Shown here piece by piece: positions 44,531 through 53,771 of a DNA stretch of 64,000 nt; position 1 is the stretch's first letter; the number at the start of each line of letters is the position of its first letter. A program made the translations under genes and the position numbers. Under the pieces are notes generated by a model, which saw nothing but the letters and a program-made list of their open reading frames with translations, ran no database searches and was not told the DNA's origin. This stretch comes from Paenibacillus_Z sp042653205 (GTDB lineage Bacteria > Bacillota > Bacilli > Paenibacillales > Paenibacillaceae). The stretch covers positions 263,244 to 327,243 of the forward strand of contig NZ_JBHSHY010000002.1 of NCBI RefSeq assembly GCF_042653205.1. The letters are read 5' to 3'.

Positions 44531-45735
44531 TCATCCTGGTCATGAACGCCGGCAGTTCTTCGCTGAAGTACCAGCTGTATAATATGGAAGAAGAAGCGGT
44601 GCTGGCCCAGGGGCGCGTGGAACGGATCGGCATGGACGCGTCGATTCTCGTGCACGAGCCGGCGGGGCGGCCGGAAGTGAACGAAGTGAGCGAAATCCTG
44701 GATCATAATACGGCGGTGCGCCGGGTGATCGACATGCTGACGCATAAGGAGCACGGCGTGCTGCTGTCCATGAAGGAGATCGACGCCGTCGGCCATCGCG
44801 TCGTGCACGGCGGCGAAAGCTTCAAGGCGTCGACGCTCGTCACGGAAGACGTGAAGAAGGAGATCCGCCGCCTGTTCGACCTGGCGCCGCTGCACAACCC
44901 GCCGGCGATGATGGGCATCGCCGCGGTGGAATACAACCTGCCGAGCGTGCCGCAGGCCGTCGTCTTCGACACGGCGTTCCACCAGTCGATGCCGCAGGAG
45001 ACGTTCCTGTATCCCATCCCGATGGTGCTCTACCGCCGTCATAAGATCCGTCGCTACGGCTTCCACGGCACGTCCCACGACTACGTCAGCAAGGCGGCGG
45101 CGGAGACGCTCGGCCAGCCGCTCGAGTCGCTCAAGCTCGTGACCTGCCACATCGGCAACGGCGCGAGCTGCGCTGCGATCCTGCACGGCAAGTCGTTCGA
45201 TACGAGCATGGGGCTGACGCCGCTCGAAGGGCTCATGATGGGCACGCGCAGCGGCGATCTCGATCCCGCCATCGTGCCGTTCACGATGAACAAGGAAGAG
45301 CTGACGCTGAACGAGGTCAACTCCATGCTGAACAAGCACAGCGGGCTGCTCGCGATCAGCGGGATCGGCAGCGACATGCGCGAGATCGTTGAAGCGATGG
45401 AAGACGGCGACAAGCAAGCGAAGCTGGCGTTCGACATGTACACGTACCGGCTGCGCAAGTACATCGGCGCCTATGCCGCCGGCATGAACGGCCTTGACGC
45501 GATCGTGTTCACCGCGGGCGTGGGCGAGAACTCCGTCGCGGTGCGCAAGGCGGTGTGCGAGAACCTGTCGTTCCTCGGCATCGAGCTCGACGAGGCGCGC
45601 AACGCGGTCCGCTCGAAGGAAGCGCGGTTCATCACGACCGACGACTCCCGCGTCAAGGCGCTGGTCGTGCCGACGAACGAGGAGCTGCTCATCGCCCGAG
45701 ACACGTACCGGCTCGCGAAAATAATCAAAGAATAG
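44527..45735 (+). CDS. ackA: Acetate kinase
   Basis: A 402-aa ASKHA-fold kinase. VMNAGSSSLKYQLYNM, VFDTAFHQSMP, RRYGFHGTSHDYVS, CHIGNGASCAAI and FTAGVGENS are the phosphate, acetate and ATP-binding signatures. It interconverts acetyl phosphate and acetate with ATP. The ATG overlaps the hbd stop. Confidence 0.97.
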   Translation: MIILVMNAGSSSLKYQLYNMEEEAVLAQGRVERIGMDASILVHEPAGRPEVNEVSEILDHNTAVRRVIDMLTHKEHGVLLSMKEIDAVGHRVVHGGESFKASTLVTEDVKKEIRRLFDLAPLHNPPAMMGIAAVEYNLPSVPQAVVFDTAFHQSMPQETFLYPIPMVLYRRHKIRRYGFHGTSHDYVSKAAAETLGQPLESLKLVTCHIGNGASCAAILHGKSFDTSMGLTPLEGLMMGTRSGDLDPAIVPFTMNKEELTLNEVNSMLNKHSGLLAISGIGSDMREIVEAMEDGDKQAKLAFDMYTYRLRKYIGAYAAGMNGLDAIVFTAGVGENSVAVRKAVCENLSFLGIELDEARNAVRSKEARFITTDDSRVKALVVPTNEELLIARDTYRLAKIIKE

Positions 45736-45772
45736 CGTGACATTGAAGACATTTAACGGAGGACGATAAACG

Positions 45773-47068
45773 ATGAAAACCTTAACGACGATCGGACAAT
45801 TGAAAGACGCGGTCGGCCAGTCCGTCTGGATCGGCTGCTGGCTGAACGGCAAGCGCTCGAGCGGCAAAATCCAATTTCTGCAGCTGCGGGACGGCACGGG
45901 CTACGTGCAGGGCGTCGTCGTGAAGAGCGAAGTGGCGGAGGGCGTCTGGGACGCCGCGAAGGAGCTGACGCAGGAGAGCTCGCTGTACGTGAAAGGCATC
46001 GTGCGGGAAGAGCCGCGGAGCCAATCCGGTTACGAGCTGACGGTGGAGGGGATCGAGGTCATCCAGATTTCGCACGACTACCCGATCACGCCGAAGGAGC
46101 ATGGCGTCGACTTCCTGATGGACCGCCGCCACCTGTGGCTGCGCGCGCCGAAGCAGCGCGCCATTCTCGTCATCCGCGCGGAGATCATCCGCTCGATCCA
46201 GCAATTCTTCGACGAGCGCAGCTTCACGCTGGTGGACCCGCCGGTGCTGACGCCGTCCTCGTGCGAAGGGACGACGAACTTGTTCCATACCAAATACTTC
46301 GACGAAGACGCGTATTTGACGCAAAGCGGCCAGCTATACATGGAAGCGGCGGCGATGGCGCTCGGCAAGGTGTACTCGTTCGGGCCGACGTTCCGGGCGG
46401 AGAAATCGAAGACGCGCCGCCACCTGATCGAATTTTGGATGATCGAGCCGGAGATGGCGTTCGTCGACCACGAAGAGAACCTGCGCGTACAGGAGCAGTT
46501 CGTCTCCTTCGTCGTGCAGAACGTCCTGAAGAACTGCCGCAAGGAGCTGGAGATGATCGGCCGCGATGTGAGCAAGCTGGAGGCCGTTCAGGCGCCGTTC
46601 CCGCGTATCACGTACGACGAAGCGATCGCGTATCTGCAGAAGCAGGGCCACGAGATCCAATGGGGCGAGGATTTCGGCGCGCCGCACGAGACGGCCATCG
46701 CCGAGATGTACGACCGTCCGGTGTTCATCACGCACTATCCGACGTCGTTCAAGGCGTTCTACATGAAGCCGGATCCGAACCGGCCGGAAGTCGTGCTGTG
46801 CGCGGACATGATCGCACCGGAAGGGTACGGCGAAATCATCGGGGGCTCGCAGCGGATCGACGATCCCGAGCTGCTGGCGGAGCGCTTCGCGGAGCATGAA
46901 CTGTCCACGGAGGCGTACCAATGGTACCTCGACCTGCGCAAATACGGCACGGTGCCGCATTCCGGCTTCGGCCTCGGCCTCGAGCGGACCGTCGCGTGGA
47001 TTTGCGGGCTCGACCACGTACGCGAGACGATCCCGTTCCCGCGGATGCTGTACCGCCTGTATCCGTAA
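45773..47068 (+). CDS. asnS: Asparaginyl-tRNA synthetase
   Basis: A 431-aa class IIb synthetase. The N-terminal OB-fold (VWIGCWLNGKRSSGKIQFLQLRDG) binds the anticodon; motif 2 FGPTFRAEKSKTRRHLIEFWMIE and motif 3 GFGLGLERTVAWICGL form the active site (cited in parts). ATG 45773 behind CGGAGGACG. No T-box leader fits in the 37-nt gap. asnS-dnaD order is that of B. subtilis. Confidence 0.93.
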   Translation: MKTLTTIGQLKDAVGQSVWIGCWLNGKRSSGKIQFLQLRDGTGYVQGVVVKSEVAEGVWDAAKELTQESSLYVKGIVREEPRSQSGYELTVEGIEVIQISHDYPITPKEHGVDFLMDRRHLWLRAPKQRAILVIRAEIIRSIQQFFDERSFTLVDPPVLTPSSCEGTTNLFHTKYFDEDAYLTQSGQLYMEAAAMALGKVYSFGPTFRAEKSKTRRHLIEFWMIEPEMAFVDHEENLRVQEQFVSFVVQNVLKNCRKELEMIGRDVSKLEAVQAPFPRITYDEAIAYLQKQGHEIQWGEDFGAPHETAIAEMYDRPVFITHYPTSFKAFYMKPDPNRPEVVLCADMIAPEGYGEIIGGSQRIDDPELLAERFAEHELSTEAYQWYLDLRKYGTVPHSGFGLGLERTVAWICGLDHVRETIPFPRMLYRLYP

Positions 47069-47122
47069 TCGCCGGACGCACCGGGCATCGGTTAGGCCAG
47101 GCAAGGGGGAGGAATACGGCCG

Positions 47123-47836
47123 GTGAAACAAGACATGTGGAAAGCGTACGCGCGCGGGATGGCGGCGGCCATGAACGGCGGCAGCGTCGTCGTTCCCGCC
47201 GGTCTGCTGCGCGCTTACCGCGGCGTCGGCCTGTCCGACGCGGATATGATGCTGATGCTGCAGCTGATGCTGTTCCGGCAGGTGGAGGGCGTTGATTTCC
47301 CGACGCCCGAGCAGCTGGCGGAGCGGCTCGGCATCGCGCCGAAGGCGGCGCACGGGCAGCTTGGCCGCTTGATCAAGGAAGGGCTGCTCGCGATCGACGA
47401 AGAGGCCGATCCCGTCAGCGGCATCGTCATCGAGCGGTACAATTGGACAGGCTTCCTGATTCGAGGCGCCGAATGGCTGGCGGACGAAGCGCGCCGCTCG
47501 GTCGGCGCCGAGCGGGAGGCGCAATCCGGACGGTCGTCCGCAGCGCAGCCGGATGCGGCGGAGTGGACGAAGCCGGCGGATTTGTACACGGCGTTCGAGC
47601 AGGAATTCGGCCGGCCGCTGTCGCCGATGGAATGCGAGACGATCAGCGCTTGGGTCGACCAGGACCGGTATCCGGACGAGCTGATCCGGTTTGCGCTCAA
47701 GGAGGCGGTATTCGCCGGCAAGCTGCATTTCCGGTACATCGACCGGATCTTGATCGAGTGGAGCCGCAACCGCGTCACGAATACCGACGAGGCCAAGGCG
47801 CATACGCAGAAATTTCGTAACGGCCGGGGGTCTTGA
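47123..47836 (+). CDS. dnaD: Replication initiation protein DnaD
   Basis: A 237-aa primosome component. The N-terminal winged helix (VVVPAGLLRAYRGVGLSDADMMLMLQL and PTPEQLAERLG) is followed by a linker and the DnaB/DnaD-like C-terminal domain (YTAFEQEFGRPLSPMECETI...YIDRILIEWSRN). It helps load the replicative helicase with DnaA/DnaB. GTG 47123 behind AAGGGGGAGG. The terminator overlaps the stop codon. Confidence 0.93.
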   Translation: MKQDMWKAYARGMAAAMNGGSVVVPAGLLRAYRGVGLSDADMMLMLQLMLFRQVEGVDFPTPEQLAERLGIAPKAAHGQLGRLIKEGLLAIDEEADPVSGIVIERYNWTGFLIRGAEWLADEARRSVGAEREAQSGRSSAAQPDAAEWTKPADLYTAFEQEFGRPLSPMECETISAWVDQDRYPDELIRFALKEAVFAGKLHFRYIDRILIEWSRNRVTNTDEAKAHTQKFRNGRGS

Positions 47837-47851
47837 CCCCCGGTTTTTTTT
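47824..47851 (+). terminator. Terminator overlapping the dnaD stop
   Basis: CCGGGGGT (47824-47831) and ACCCCCGG (47836-47843) form a perfect stem followed by eight T. Confidence 0.93.
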
Positions 47852-47963
47852 GCGTTGAACGGAGCAGCTCCGGGCTCATTCCCGCCGTACGGGCTTTTTT
47901 CCCGGAGGGGGTGCCAATTTGGCGGAGGGTCTGCTATAATTAGCACGTTGCAACCAATCGAAT

Positions 47964-48053
47964 AGCGACGGGGAGCTGGGCAAGGCCGGCTGAGAGGAGA
48001 TTCCGTACGATCTCGACCCTAGACCTGATCTGGATAATGCCAGCGTAGGAACC
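47964..48053 (+). promoter_or_regulatory. TPP riboswitch (THI element)
   Basis: The invariant pieces GGCTGAGAGGAGAT, GACCCT, ACCTGATCTGGATAATGCCA and GCGTAGGAA occur in order, which identifies the aptamer for thiamine pyrophosphate. A perfect -10 TATAAT is at 47935-47940. A terminator at 48118 lies downstream, with a long hairpin between (ACGCCGT/ACGGCGT near 48072-48088). High TPP should promote termination and shut off the transporter genes. Confidence 0.96.
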
Positions 48054-48117
48054 GCGTACAATTGCTTGGCGCACGCCGTGGCACGGCGTCGTGGCAAGCC
48101 GTAAGCAGCTGATAGAG

Positions 48118-48146
48118 GCATCCTCCGGACGGGGGATGCTTTTTTG
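48118..48146 (+). terminator. Riboswitch-controlled terminator
   Basis: GCATCCTCC and GGGGGATGC pair, followed by TTTTTT. It is 65 nt after the TPP aptamer and about 190 nt before the first transporter gene; that remaining stretch shows no gene. Confidence 0.88.
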
Positions 48147-48336
48147 GTTCTTGTTCGGTTCATTCGGGGAGAACCGGCGCGCGACGCCAGGCGCGGCCTG
48201 ATGCCGCTGCGGCGTTCGGGACACGATAGATAGCAAACGACGGGAATCCGAGTGGCGCAGATCACGATTCGGAGCAGCATGGATTCGCACGATTATCCGC
48301 AGCCCGGTACGAGGGCAGGCGAGGGGGAGAAACAAG

Positions 48337-49428
48337 ATGAGACACAAAGCTAGACGGGGCGGCTGGACGGCCGCGCTGACGACGGTGCTGATCGCGGCAT
48401 TGGCATTGGCCGGCTGCGGCGCCAAGAACGATGAGGGGAACGCGGGAAATGCCGCGAACGGCGCGGGGAACGCTGGCTCGAACGCGTCCGCGAGCGGCGG
48501 CAACGCTTCGGCGGGAGACGCGCTGAAGGAGATCAAGGTCGTGCTCGACTGGACGCCGAACACGAATCATACGGGTCTGTACGTGGCCCGCGACAAAGGC
48601 TTTTTCGAGCAGCACGGCTTGAAGGTCGATATCATCCAGCCCGGCGAAGCGGGCGCGGACACCATGATCGCGACGGGCGCCGCCGACTTCGGCGTCAGCT
48701 ACCAGGAAGGCGTCACGCAGGCGCGGATCCAAGGCGTGCCGCTCGTCTCGCTCGCGGCGGTCATTCAGCATAACACCTCGGGCTTCGCGTCGCCGGCGGA
48801 CAAGAACATCACGTCGCCGAAGGCGTTCGAGGGCAAGACGTACGGCGGCTGGGGCTCGCCCGCGGAGCCGGCGGTCATCGAGTCGCTGATGCAGGAAGAC
48901 AAGGGCGACTTCAAGAAGGTTAAGATCGCCAACATCGGCGACGCCGATTTCTTCACGGCGACGAAGAAGAACATCGACTTCGCATGGATTTTCTACGGCT
49001 GGGACGGGGTCGCGGCCGAGTTGAAGGGCGAGAAGATCAACATGGTCTACTTGACCGACTACAGCGACAAGCTGGACTACTACACGCCGGTGCTGGCGAC
49101 GAACGAGAAGATGATCGCCGAGCATAAGGACACCGTCGAAGCGTTCATGGCGGCCGCGTCCGAAGGCTATCAATTCGCGATCGATCATCCGGACGAAGCC
49201 GCGGACGTGCTGATCAAGGCCGTGCCCGAGCTGAACGCGGATCTCGTCCGCGCCAGCCAGAAATGGCTCAGCCCGCGCTATCAGTCGGACGCGCCGCGCT
49301 GGGGCGAGCAGAAGCTGACGGTGTGGAAAAATTACGCCGAATGGATGTACGACCATAAGCTGCTCGACAAGCCGCTCGACGCCGAGAAAGCCTTCACCAA
49401 CGACTTCCTGCCGGAAAAGGAGAACTGA
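48337..49428 (+). CDS. thiY: Thiamine-precursor ABC transporter, substrate-binding lipoprotein
   Basis: A 363-aa secreted binding protein with a lipoprotein signal (LALAGCGAKN), a Gly/Asn/Ala linker (25-55) and an NMT1/THI5-like domain (VVLDWTPNTNHTGLYVARDKGFFEQHGL). Such proteins bind hydroxymethylpyrimidine-type thiamine precursors. It follows a TPP riboswitch and precedes permease and ATPase genes, like ThiYXZ. The exact ligand is inferred. ATG 48337 behind GAGGGGGAG. Confidence 0.88.
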   Translation: MRHKARRGGWTAALTTVLIAALALAGCGAKNDEGNAGNAANGAGNAGSNASASGGNASAGDALKEIKVVLDWTPNTNHTGLYVARDKGFFEQHGLKVDIIQPGEAGADTMIATGAADFGVSYQEGVTQARIQGVPLVSLAAVIQHNTSGFASPADKNITSPKAFEGKTYGGWGSPAEPAVIESLMQEDKGDFKKVKIANIGDADFFTATKKNIDFAWIFYGWDGVAAELKGEKINMVYLTDYSDKLDYYTPVLATNEKMIAEHKDTVEAFMAAASEGYQFAIDHPDEAADVLIKAVPELNADLVRASQKWLSPRYQSDAPRWGEQKLTVWKNYAEWMYDHKLLDKPLDAEKAFTNDFLPEKEN

Positions 49429-49431
49429 TCT

Positions 49432-49734
49432 ATGGCCAACGCACTGCTGAGCATTCAAATTTTGCCGCGCACCCCGAACGGGGAAAGCGTCATTCCGTAC
49501 GTCGACCGCGCCATCGATGTCATCAAGGCGTCAGGGGTGCCGTACCGCGTCGCGCCGCTCGAGACGACGATGGAGGGGGAGCTGGACAAGCTGCTCGCCA
49601 TCGTGCAGGAGATGAACGGCGCCATGGCGGAGATGGGCTGCCCGTCGATCATCTCGCAGATCAAAGTGTATTATGTGCCGGCAGGCACTGCGTCGATGGA
49701 CGCCCTGCTGGAGAAATATCCGGATGGGCAATAA
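49432..49734 (+). CDS. MTH1187/YkoF-like thiamine-binding domain protein
   Basis: A 100-aa protein (ALLSIQILPRTPNGESVIPYVDRAIDVI...) with the DUF77/MTH1187 fold signature; family members bind thiamine or its precursors in the cytoplasm. It is placed between the binding-protein and permease genes and overlaps the permease by 11 nt. The close coupling suggests it receives the imported pyrimidine; that is inference. Confidence 0.8.
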   Translation: MANALLSIQILPRTPNGESVIPYVDRAIDVIKASGVPYRVAPLETTMEGELDKLLAIVQEMNGAMAEMGCPSIISQIKVYYVPAGTASMDALLEKYPDGQ

Positions 49735-50500
49735 ACGAGCCCTCCTGCTGCCGCCAGCGATTGTCATGGCGGCTCTTCTGCTGCTTTGGCAGGGGGCGGT
49801 CTGGCTCTTCGGGACGGAGGCGTACGTCCTGCCTGCGCCGTCCGCCATCGCCAAGCAGGCGATGGACTCCGCGCCGCTGCTGGCGCATCATATGCGGGCG
49901 ACGCTCGGCATCACGCTGCTCGGCTTCGGCATCGGTGCGGCGGCAGGATTTCTGATCGCCGCGCTGCTGCACGTGCTGCCCTGGGTGCGCGCGGGATTCT
50001 ACCCGCTGCTGGTGCTGAGCCAGAACGTGCCGGTCATGGCGATCGGCCAACTGCTCGTGCTCTGGTTCGGCTTCGGCGCCTTGCCGCGCGTCATCCTGAT
50101 CGCGCTTGTCACGTTTTTTCCCATCGCGGTGGCGACGATGACGGGGCTGTCGAAGAGCGACGGCAAGCTGTACGACTACATGCGCATGATCGGCGCCTCC
50201 CGCAGCCAGCTGTTCTGGCGGCTGGAGCTGCCGGGCGCCGTGCCGCATCTGTTCTCGGGCCTCAAGATCGCCGCGTCCTACGCCGTCATCAGCGCCATCT
50301 ACGCGGAGGCGATCGGCGCGGACAGCGGCCTCGGCTATTTCATGCTGATCGCGCAGCACGGCTTCGAGACCGCGAAAGTATTCGCCGCCATCGGCGTGAT
50401 CGTACTGCTCAGCCTGGCGTTGTTCGGCGCCATCGCGCTAGCAGAGCGGCTTCTCGCGCGCGGCGCGGCGCATAGGCGAAGGGAGGGACGGCCATCGTGA
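49724..50500 (+). CDS. thiX: Thiamine-precursor ABC transporter, permease
   Basis: A 258-aa membrane protein with about six helices and the EAA-type loop YMRMIGASRSQLFWRLELPGAVPHLFSGLK that contacts the ATPase. ATG 49724 lies in the end of the previous gene; longer readings lie wholly inside it. It belongs to the BPD_transp_1 family used by ThiX and SsuC. It overlaps the ATPase gene by 4 nt. Confidence 0.88.
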   Translation: MGNKRALLLPPAIVMAALLLLWQGAVWLFGTEAYVLPAPSAIAKQAMDSAPLLAHHMRATLGITLLGFGIGAAAGFLIAALLHVLPWVRAGFYPLLVLSQNVPVMAIGQLLVLWFGFGALPRVILIALVTFFPIAVATMTGLSKSDGKLYDYMRMIGASRSQLFWRLELPGAVPHLFSGLKIAASYAVISAIYAEAIGADSGLGYFMLIAQHGFETAKVFAAIGVIVLLSLALFGAIALAERLLARGAAHRRREGRPS

Positions 50501-51273
50501 GCGCCGTATTGGAAGTTCGGGCGTTGTCCAAGCGGTTCCCCGGGAAGCGGGGAACGCCGGAGAAGGCGGTGCTAGGCGGCGTGTCGTTCCGCGTGGACGA
50601 AGGCGAGTTCGTCACGCTGATCGGTCCGTCCGGCAGCGGCAAGACGACGTTGTTTCACTTAATCGGCGGTTTGGAAATGCCGACGTCGGGCGATATTCTG
50701 CTGCACGGCCGCAGTACGGTCGGCACGCGCGGCCGGATCGCGTACATGCCGCAGCAGGCGTCCCTCATGCCGTGGCTCACCGTGTCCGCGAACATCGAGC
50801 TTTCGCTGACGATCGCCGGCCTCGGCAAGCGCGAAGCGCGCGGGCTCGCCCGCGACTGGCTGGCCCGGATCGGGCTGGAGGCAGCCGCGGACCAATATCC
50901 GGACGTGCTCTCCGGCGGCATGCAGCAGCGGGTCTCCTTCCTGAGGGCGCTGCTGTCCCCGCAGCGTCTCATGTGCCTGGACGAGCCGTTCAGCGCGCTC
51001 GATGCGCTCACCCGGCAGCATATGCAAGCCTGGCTGCTCTCCCTATGGGAGAGTAATCGCCGCTCCGTGCTGTTCGTCACGCACAGCATCGAGGAGGCGC
51101 TGCTGCTGTCCGACCGGATCCTGGTGCTGTCGGCGGCACCGGCATCGATCGTCCGCGAGGTGGCCGTGCCTTTCCCGCGGCCGCGCTCGGAAGCGCTGTG
51201 GAGCGATCCGGCATTCATCCGGCTGAAGCAGGAGCTGTACGACATGCTGCGGCCCGAATCGGCCCGCGGTTGA
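50497..51273 (+). CDS. thiZ: Thiamine-precursor ABC transporter, ATPase
   Basis: A 258-aa ABC ATPase. Walker A GPSGSGKTTL, Q-loop MPQQAS, signature LSGGMQQRVSFLRAL, Walker B LMCLDEPFSALDA and H-loop FVTHSIEEALLL are intact. GTG 50497 overlaps the permease. It energises import of the ligand bound by the upstream lipoprotein. Confidence 0.9.
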   Translation: MSAVLEVRALSKRFPGKRGTPEKAVLGGVSFRVDEGEFVTLIGPSGSGKTTLFHLIGGLEMPTSGDILLHGRSTVGTRGRIAYMPQQASLMPWLTVSANIELSLTIAGLGKREARGLARDWLARIGLEAAADQYPDVLSGGMQQRVSFLRALLSPQRLMCLDEPFSALDALTRQHMQAWLLSLWESNRRSVLFVTHSIEEALLLSDRILVLSAAPASIVREVAVPFPRPRSEALWSDPAFIRLKQELYDMLRPESARG

Positions 51274-51309
51274 ATCCCTCATTGGAAGCGTCGGAAAGGA
51301 GGCGGCATC

Positions 51310-52128
51310 ATGAGTCATATGCGGCATGACGGCCGATGGGCGGATGCCCACATTCATCTGGATATGTACGAGGAGCATGAGCGAGAGCCGCTTCTGCGTC
51401 GCGCGTTCGGCGAAGGCGGCGTCGCGGCCGTCGTCGCCGTCTCGATGCATCTGCGCTCCTGCGAGACGAACCGCCGGCTGGCACGGCTGTATCCGGGGCG
51501 AGTCCATCCCGCGTACGGTTTCCATCCGGAGCAGCCGCTGCCGCTGGAGGCCGAGCTGGACGCGCTGGTCGCCTGGATCGCGGCGCGCGCGGCGGAGGGC
51601 GAAGCGTTCGCGGTCGGCGAGGTCGGCCTGCCGTATTATGCGCGCACGGAAGCCGAGGCGGCGGGCCGCCGTTTCGACGAAGCGCCATATGCCGCGCTGC
51701 TTGAACGGTTCGTCCGGCTGGCTGCCGAGCTGGATCGGCCGATCGTGCTGCACGCGGTGTACGAGGATGCGGCGAAGGCCTGCGAGCTGCTGGAACGCTA
51801 TGGGGTCCGGCGCGCGCATTTCCACTGGTTCAAGGGACCGGAAGCGACGGTGCGGCGCATGATCGCAAGCGGGTACGCGGTATCCGTCACGCCGGACGTG
51901 CTCTACGAAGCGGAGATCCGCGAACTGGTCCGGATCTACCCTCTCGGGCTGTTGATGACGGAGACGGACGGGCCGTGGCCGTTCGAAGGTCCGTTCGCGG
52001 GACGGCGCACCGCGCCGGAGATGGTGCGCCGGGTCGCGGAAGAGATCGCGGCGATCAAGAGCTTGCCTGTGCCGGAGACGGAGAATCGTCTGCTAGCCAA
52101 CGCGCTGGCGTTCTACGGGTTGTCTTGA
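51310..52128 (+). CDS. TatD-family metal-dependent hydrolase
   Basis: A 272-aa TIM-barrel hydrolase. ADAHIHLDMY carries the first metal ligands; further ones are in GEVGLPYY, VLHAVYEDA, HFHWFKG and TETDGPWPF. ATG 51310 behind AAGGAGGCGG, 36 nt after the ATPase, so it may be in the thi operon. In relatives such a gene is linked to thiamine loci, but nuclease and other roles are known for TatD enzymes. Confidence 0.82.
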   Translation: MSHMRHDGRWADAHIHLDMYEEHEREPLLRRAFGEGGVAAVVAVSMHLRSCETNRRLARLYPGRVHPAYGFHPEQPLPLEAELDALVAWIAARAAEGEAFAVGEVGLPYYARTEAEAAGRRFDEAPYAALLERFVRLAAELDRPIVLHAVYEDAAKACELLERYGVRRAHFHWFKGPEATVRRMIASGYAVSVTPDVLYEAEIRELVRIYPLGLLMTETDGPWPFEGPFAGRRTAPEMVRRVAEEIAAIKSLPVPETENRLLANALAFYGLS

Positions 52129-52350
52129 GCCTGCGCGCCGTGCCGCGCGCGGGTGCGCGATGTACGCGCCGTGCCGCGGGCCAAGCAGTGCAATCGCGCT
52201 TTCCGGGGAGGCCGGAAGGGCTTTTATTGGGTGCGATGCGCAATTTGGTCCAAAAATGATGAATCGTCGGGGAAATATGCTACACTATCACTATCATCTC
52301 ATGACGCGGTCGCCGGCGATCCGGCGGTCCGTACAGGAAGGGCGAGGAAC

Positions 52351-52794
52351 ATGGCCGAAGCACAGCACCAGCACCAAGATCCCGTGAAGCAGATGATCGG
52401 GATCATGACCGCCAACGGCTGGCGGATCACGGAGCAGCGGCGGGAGCTGGCGGAAATCTTCTCTCGGGCGGAAGGATATTTATCCCCGAAGGACGTCTAC
52501 GATCAAATGGCGGTCGCCTACCCCGGCGTAAGCTTCGATACGGTTTACCGCAATTTGCGGCTGCTGAGCGAGATGGGAGCGCTCGAGCAGTTTTATTTCA
52601 TGGACGGCGGGCTGAAATTCCGGGCCAGCTGTCTCGATCACCACCACCACCATCTGATTTGCATCAACTGCGAGAAAACGCTGACGTTCGAGTACTGCCC
52701 GATGGAGCAGCAGCTCGACCTGCCCGGCAATTTCAAGATCATCAATCACCGCTTCGAGGTGTTCGGCGTCTGCGAGGCGTGCCGGAAAGAGTAG
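52351..52794 (+). CDS. zur: Fur-family regulator, Zur-like
   Basis: A 147-aa regulator. The winged helix (GWRITEQRRELAEIF...YPGVSFDTVYRNLRLLSEMG) is followed by HHHHHLICINCEKTLTFEYCPM and FEVFGVCEACRKE, whose two CxxC pairs bind structural zinc. The His-run and the segment after it resemble B. subtilis Zur more than Fur or PerR. It probably represses zinc uptake genes. ATG 52351 behind AAGGGCGAGG. The 220 nt before it are very GC-rich and contain no gene. Confidence 0.85.
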   Translation: MAEAQHQHQDPVKQMIGIMTANGWRITEQRRELAEIFSRAEGYLSPKDVYDQMAVAYPGVSFDTVYRNLRLLSEMGALEQFYFMDGGLKFRASCLDHHHHHLICINCEKTLTFEYCPMEQQLDLPGNFKIINHRFEVFGVCEACRKE

Positions 52795-52871
52795 GCGCGC
52801 GGCGGCGGGCGGATTCGGAAGTGCGGGCGCCCGGTCTTGAGCGCGAATCCTTAAGCGGCTGCGCACGACAA

Positions 52872-52918
52872 AACAGCGCCGCGGATCCCTTCTCATGGAA
52901 GGGACCGCGGCGCTGTTT
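52872..52918. terminator. Large bidirectional terminator
   Basis: CAGCGCCGCGG...CCCTTC and GAAGGG...CCGCGGCGCTG pair almost perfectly around TCATG, flanked by AAA and TTT. It separates zur from the minus-strand genes. Confidence 0.85.
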
Positions 52919-52989
52919 GCGTTACGCGTTAAGGAGCGGCTTGACGGGACGGCGGCGGCCGGGACGATCGGTCTGCTGCCGCGCGTGGT

Positions 52990-53736
52990 TTAGGCAAGCA
53001 GCTCGCGAAGCTGCGCCTGCGCGTCGCCCTTGAAATAACCGCCGTGGTAGCAGACGACGCCTGCGATATCGAGCCCGGCCAGCTGCTGAAGCGAACGGCG
53101 TGCCTGCTCGTGGTGGATGTTCAGCGGAGCGTCCGGCAGCCGCAGGCGGCCATCCTCGAGCATGAGCGCGTCGCCGGCGATCAACGTCCGGCTCGGCCGG
53201 TGATACAGGCTGACATGCCCGGGCGTATGACCGGGCGTATCCAGTACGTCGACGTCCTCGAGCGGCGCATTGGCTTCGCCATAGCCGATCAGGCGGTCGA
53301 CCGGTCCGTGCGGCGGATGCAGCAGCGCATGGCGGAAGGCGGCGCGCTTGTCGTCCGGCATTTCCGGCGGCAGGGCGGCAACGGCCGCTTCGACGGCAGC
53401 CGGCGTGATTTTGAGGAGCAGCCGCTCGCCTTGAACGTAGGGCCGTTCGATGGCCGACGCCCACGTGACGGGACGCGCCGGCAAGCTGTCGCGCAGTGCC
53501 GGAAGCCCGCCGATGTGATCGATGTCCTGGTGGGTGAGCAGGATATCGGTCAGCGATTCGAGCGGGCGCCCCGCTTCCGCCATGGCTTCCCGCAGCAGTG
53601 GCAGCTAGCCCGGGTAGCCGGTATCGACGAGCAGGACGCGGCCGTCCCGCCAGAGCAAGGCCGGATAGACCGAAGTCATTCGTCCCATGACGACGGCGCG
53701 AAGTTCGAGCATGGCGATGCCATTTGCGATGATCAT
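52990..53736 (-). pseudogene. Metallo-beta-lactamase fold hydrolase broken by an in-frame amber codon
   Basis: Reading from ATG 53736 (GGAGGGA upstream) gives a normal MBL start: ...MGRMTSVYPALLWRDGRVLLVDTGYPG, then TAG at 53607-53605, then LPLLREAMAEAGRPLESL and the metal motif THQDIDHIGG, PGHTPGHVSLY and GDALMLEDG in the same frame. One base change (CAG to TAG, Gln to stop at codon 44) explains it; the rest is open for 205 codons. A restart at ATG 53583 would lose the first strands. A pseudogene, a sequencing error or stop suppression are the options. Two strong promoters precede it. Confidence 0.82.
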
Positions 53737-53771
53737 CAAAAAATCCCTCCGTATAGAAAGTCTCGAGGACC

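Noticed and set aside
45736..45772. T-box leader of asnS
   Set aside because: The 37-nt gap cannot hold a T-box and no AGGGTGG-type sequence is present.
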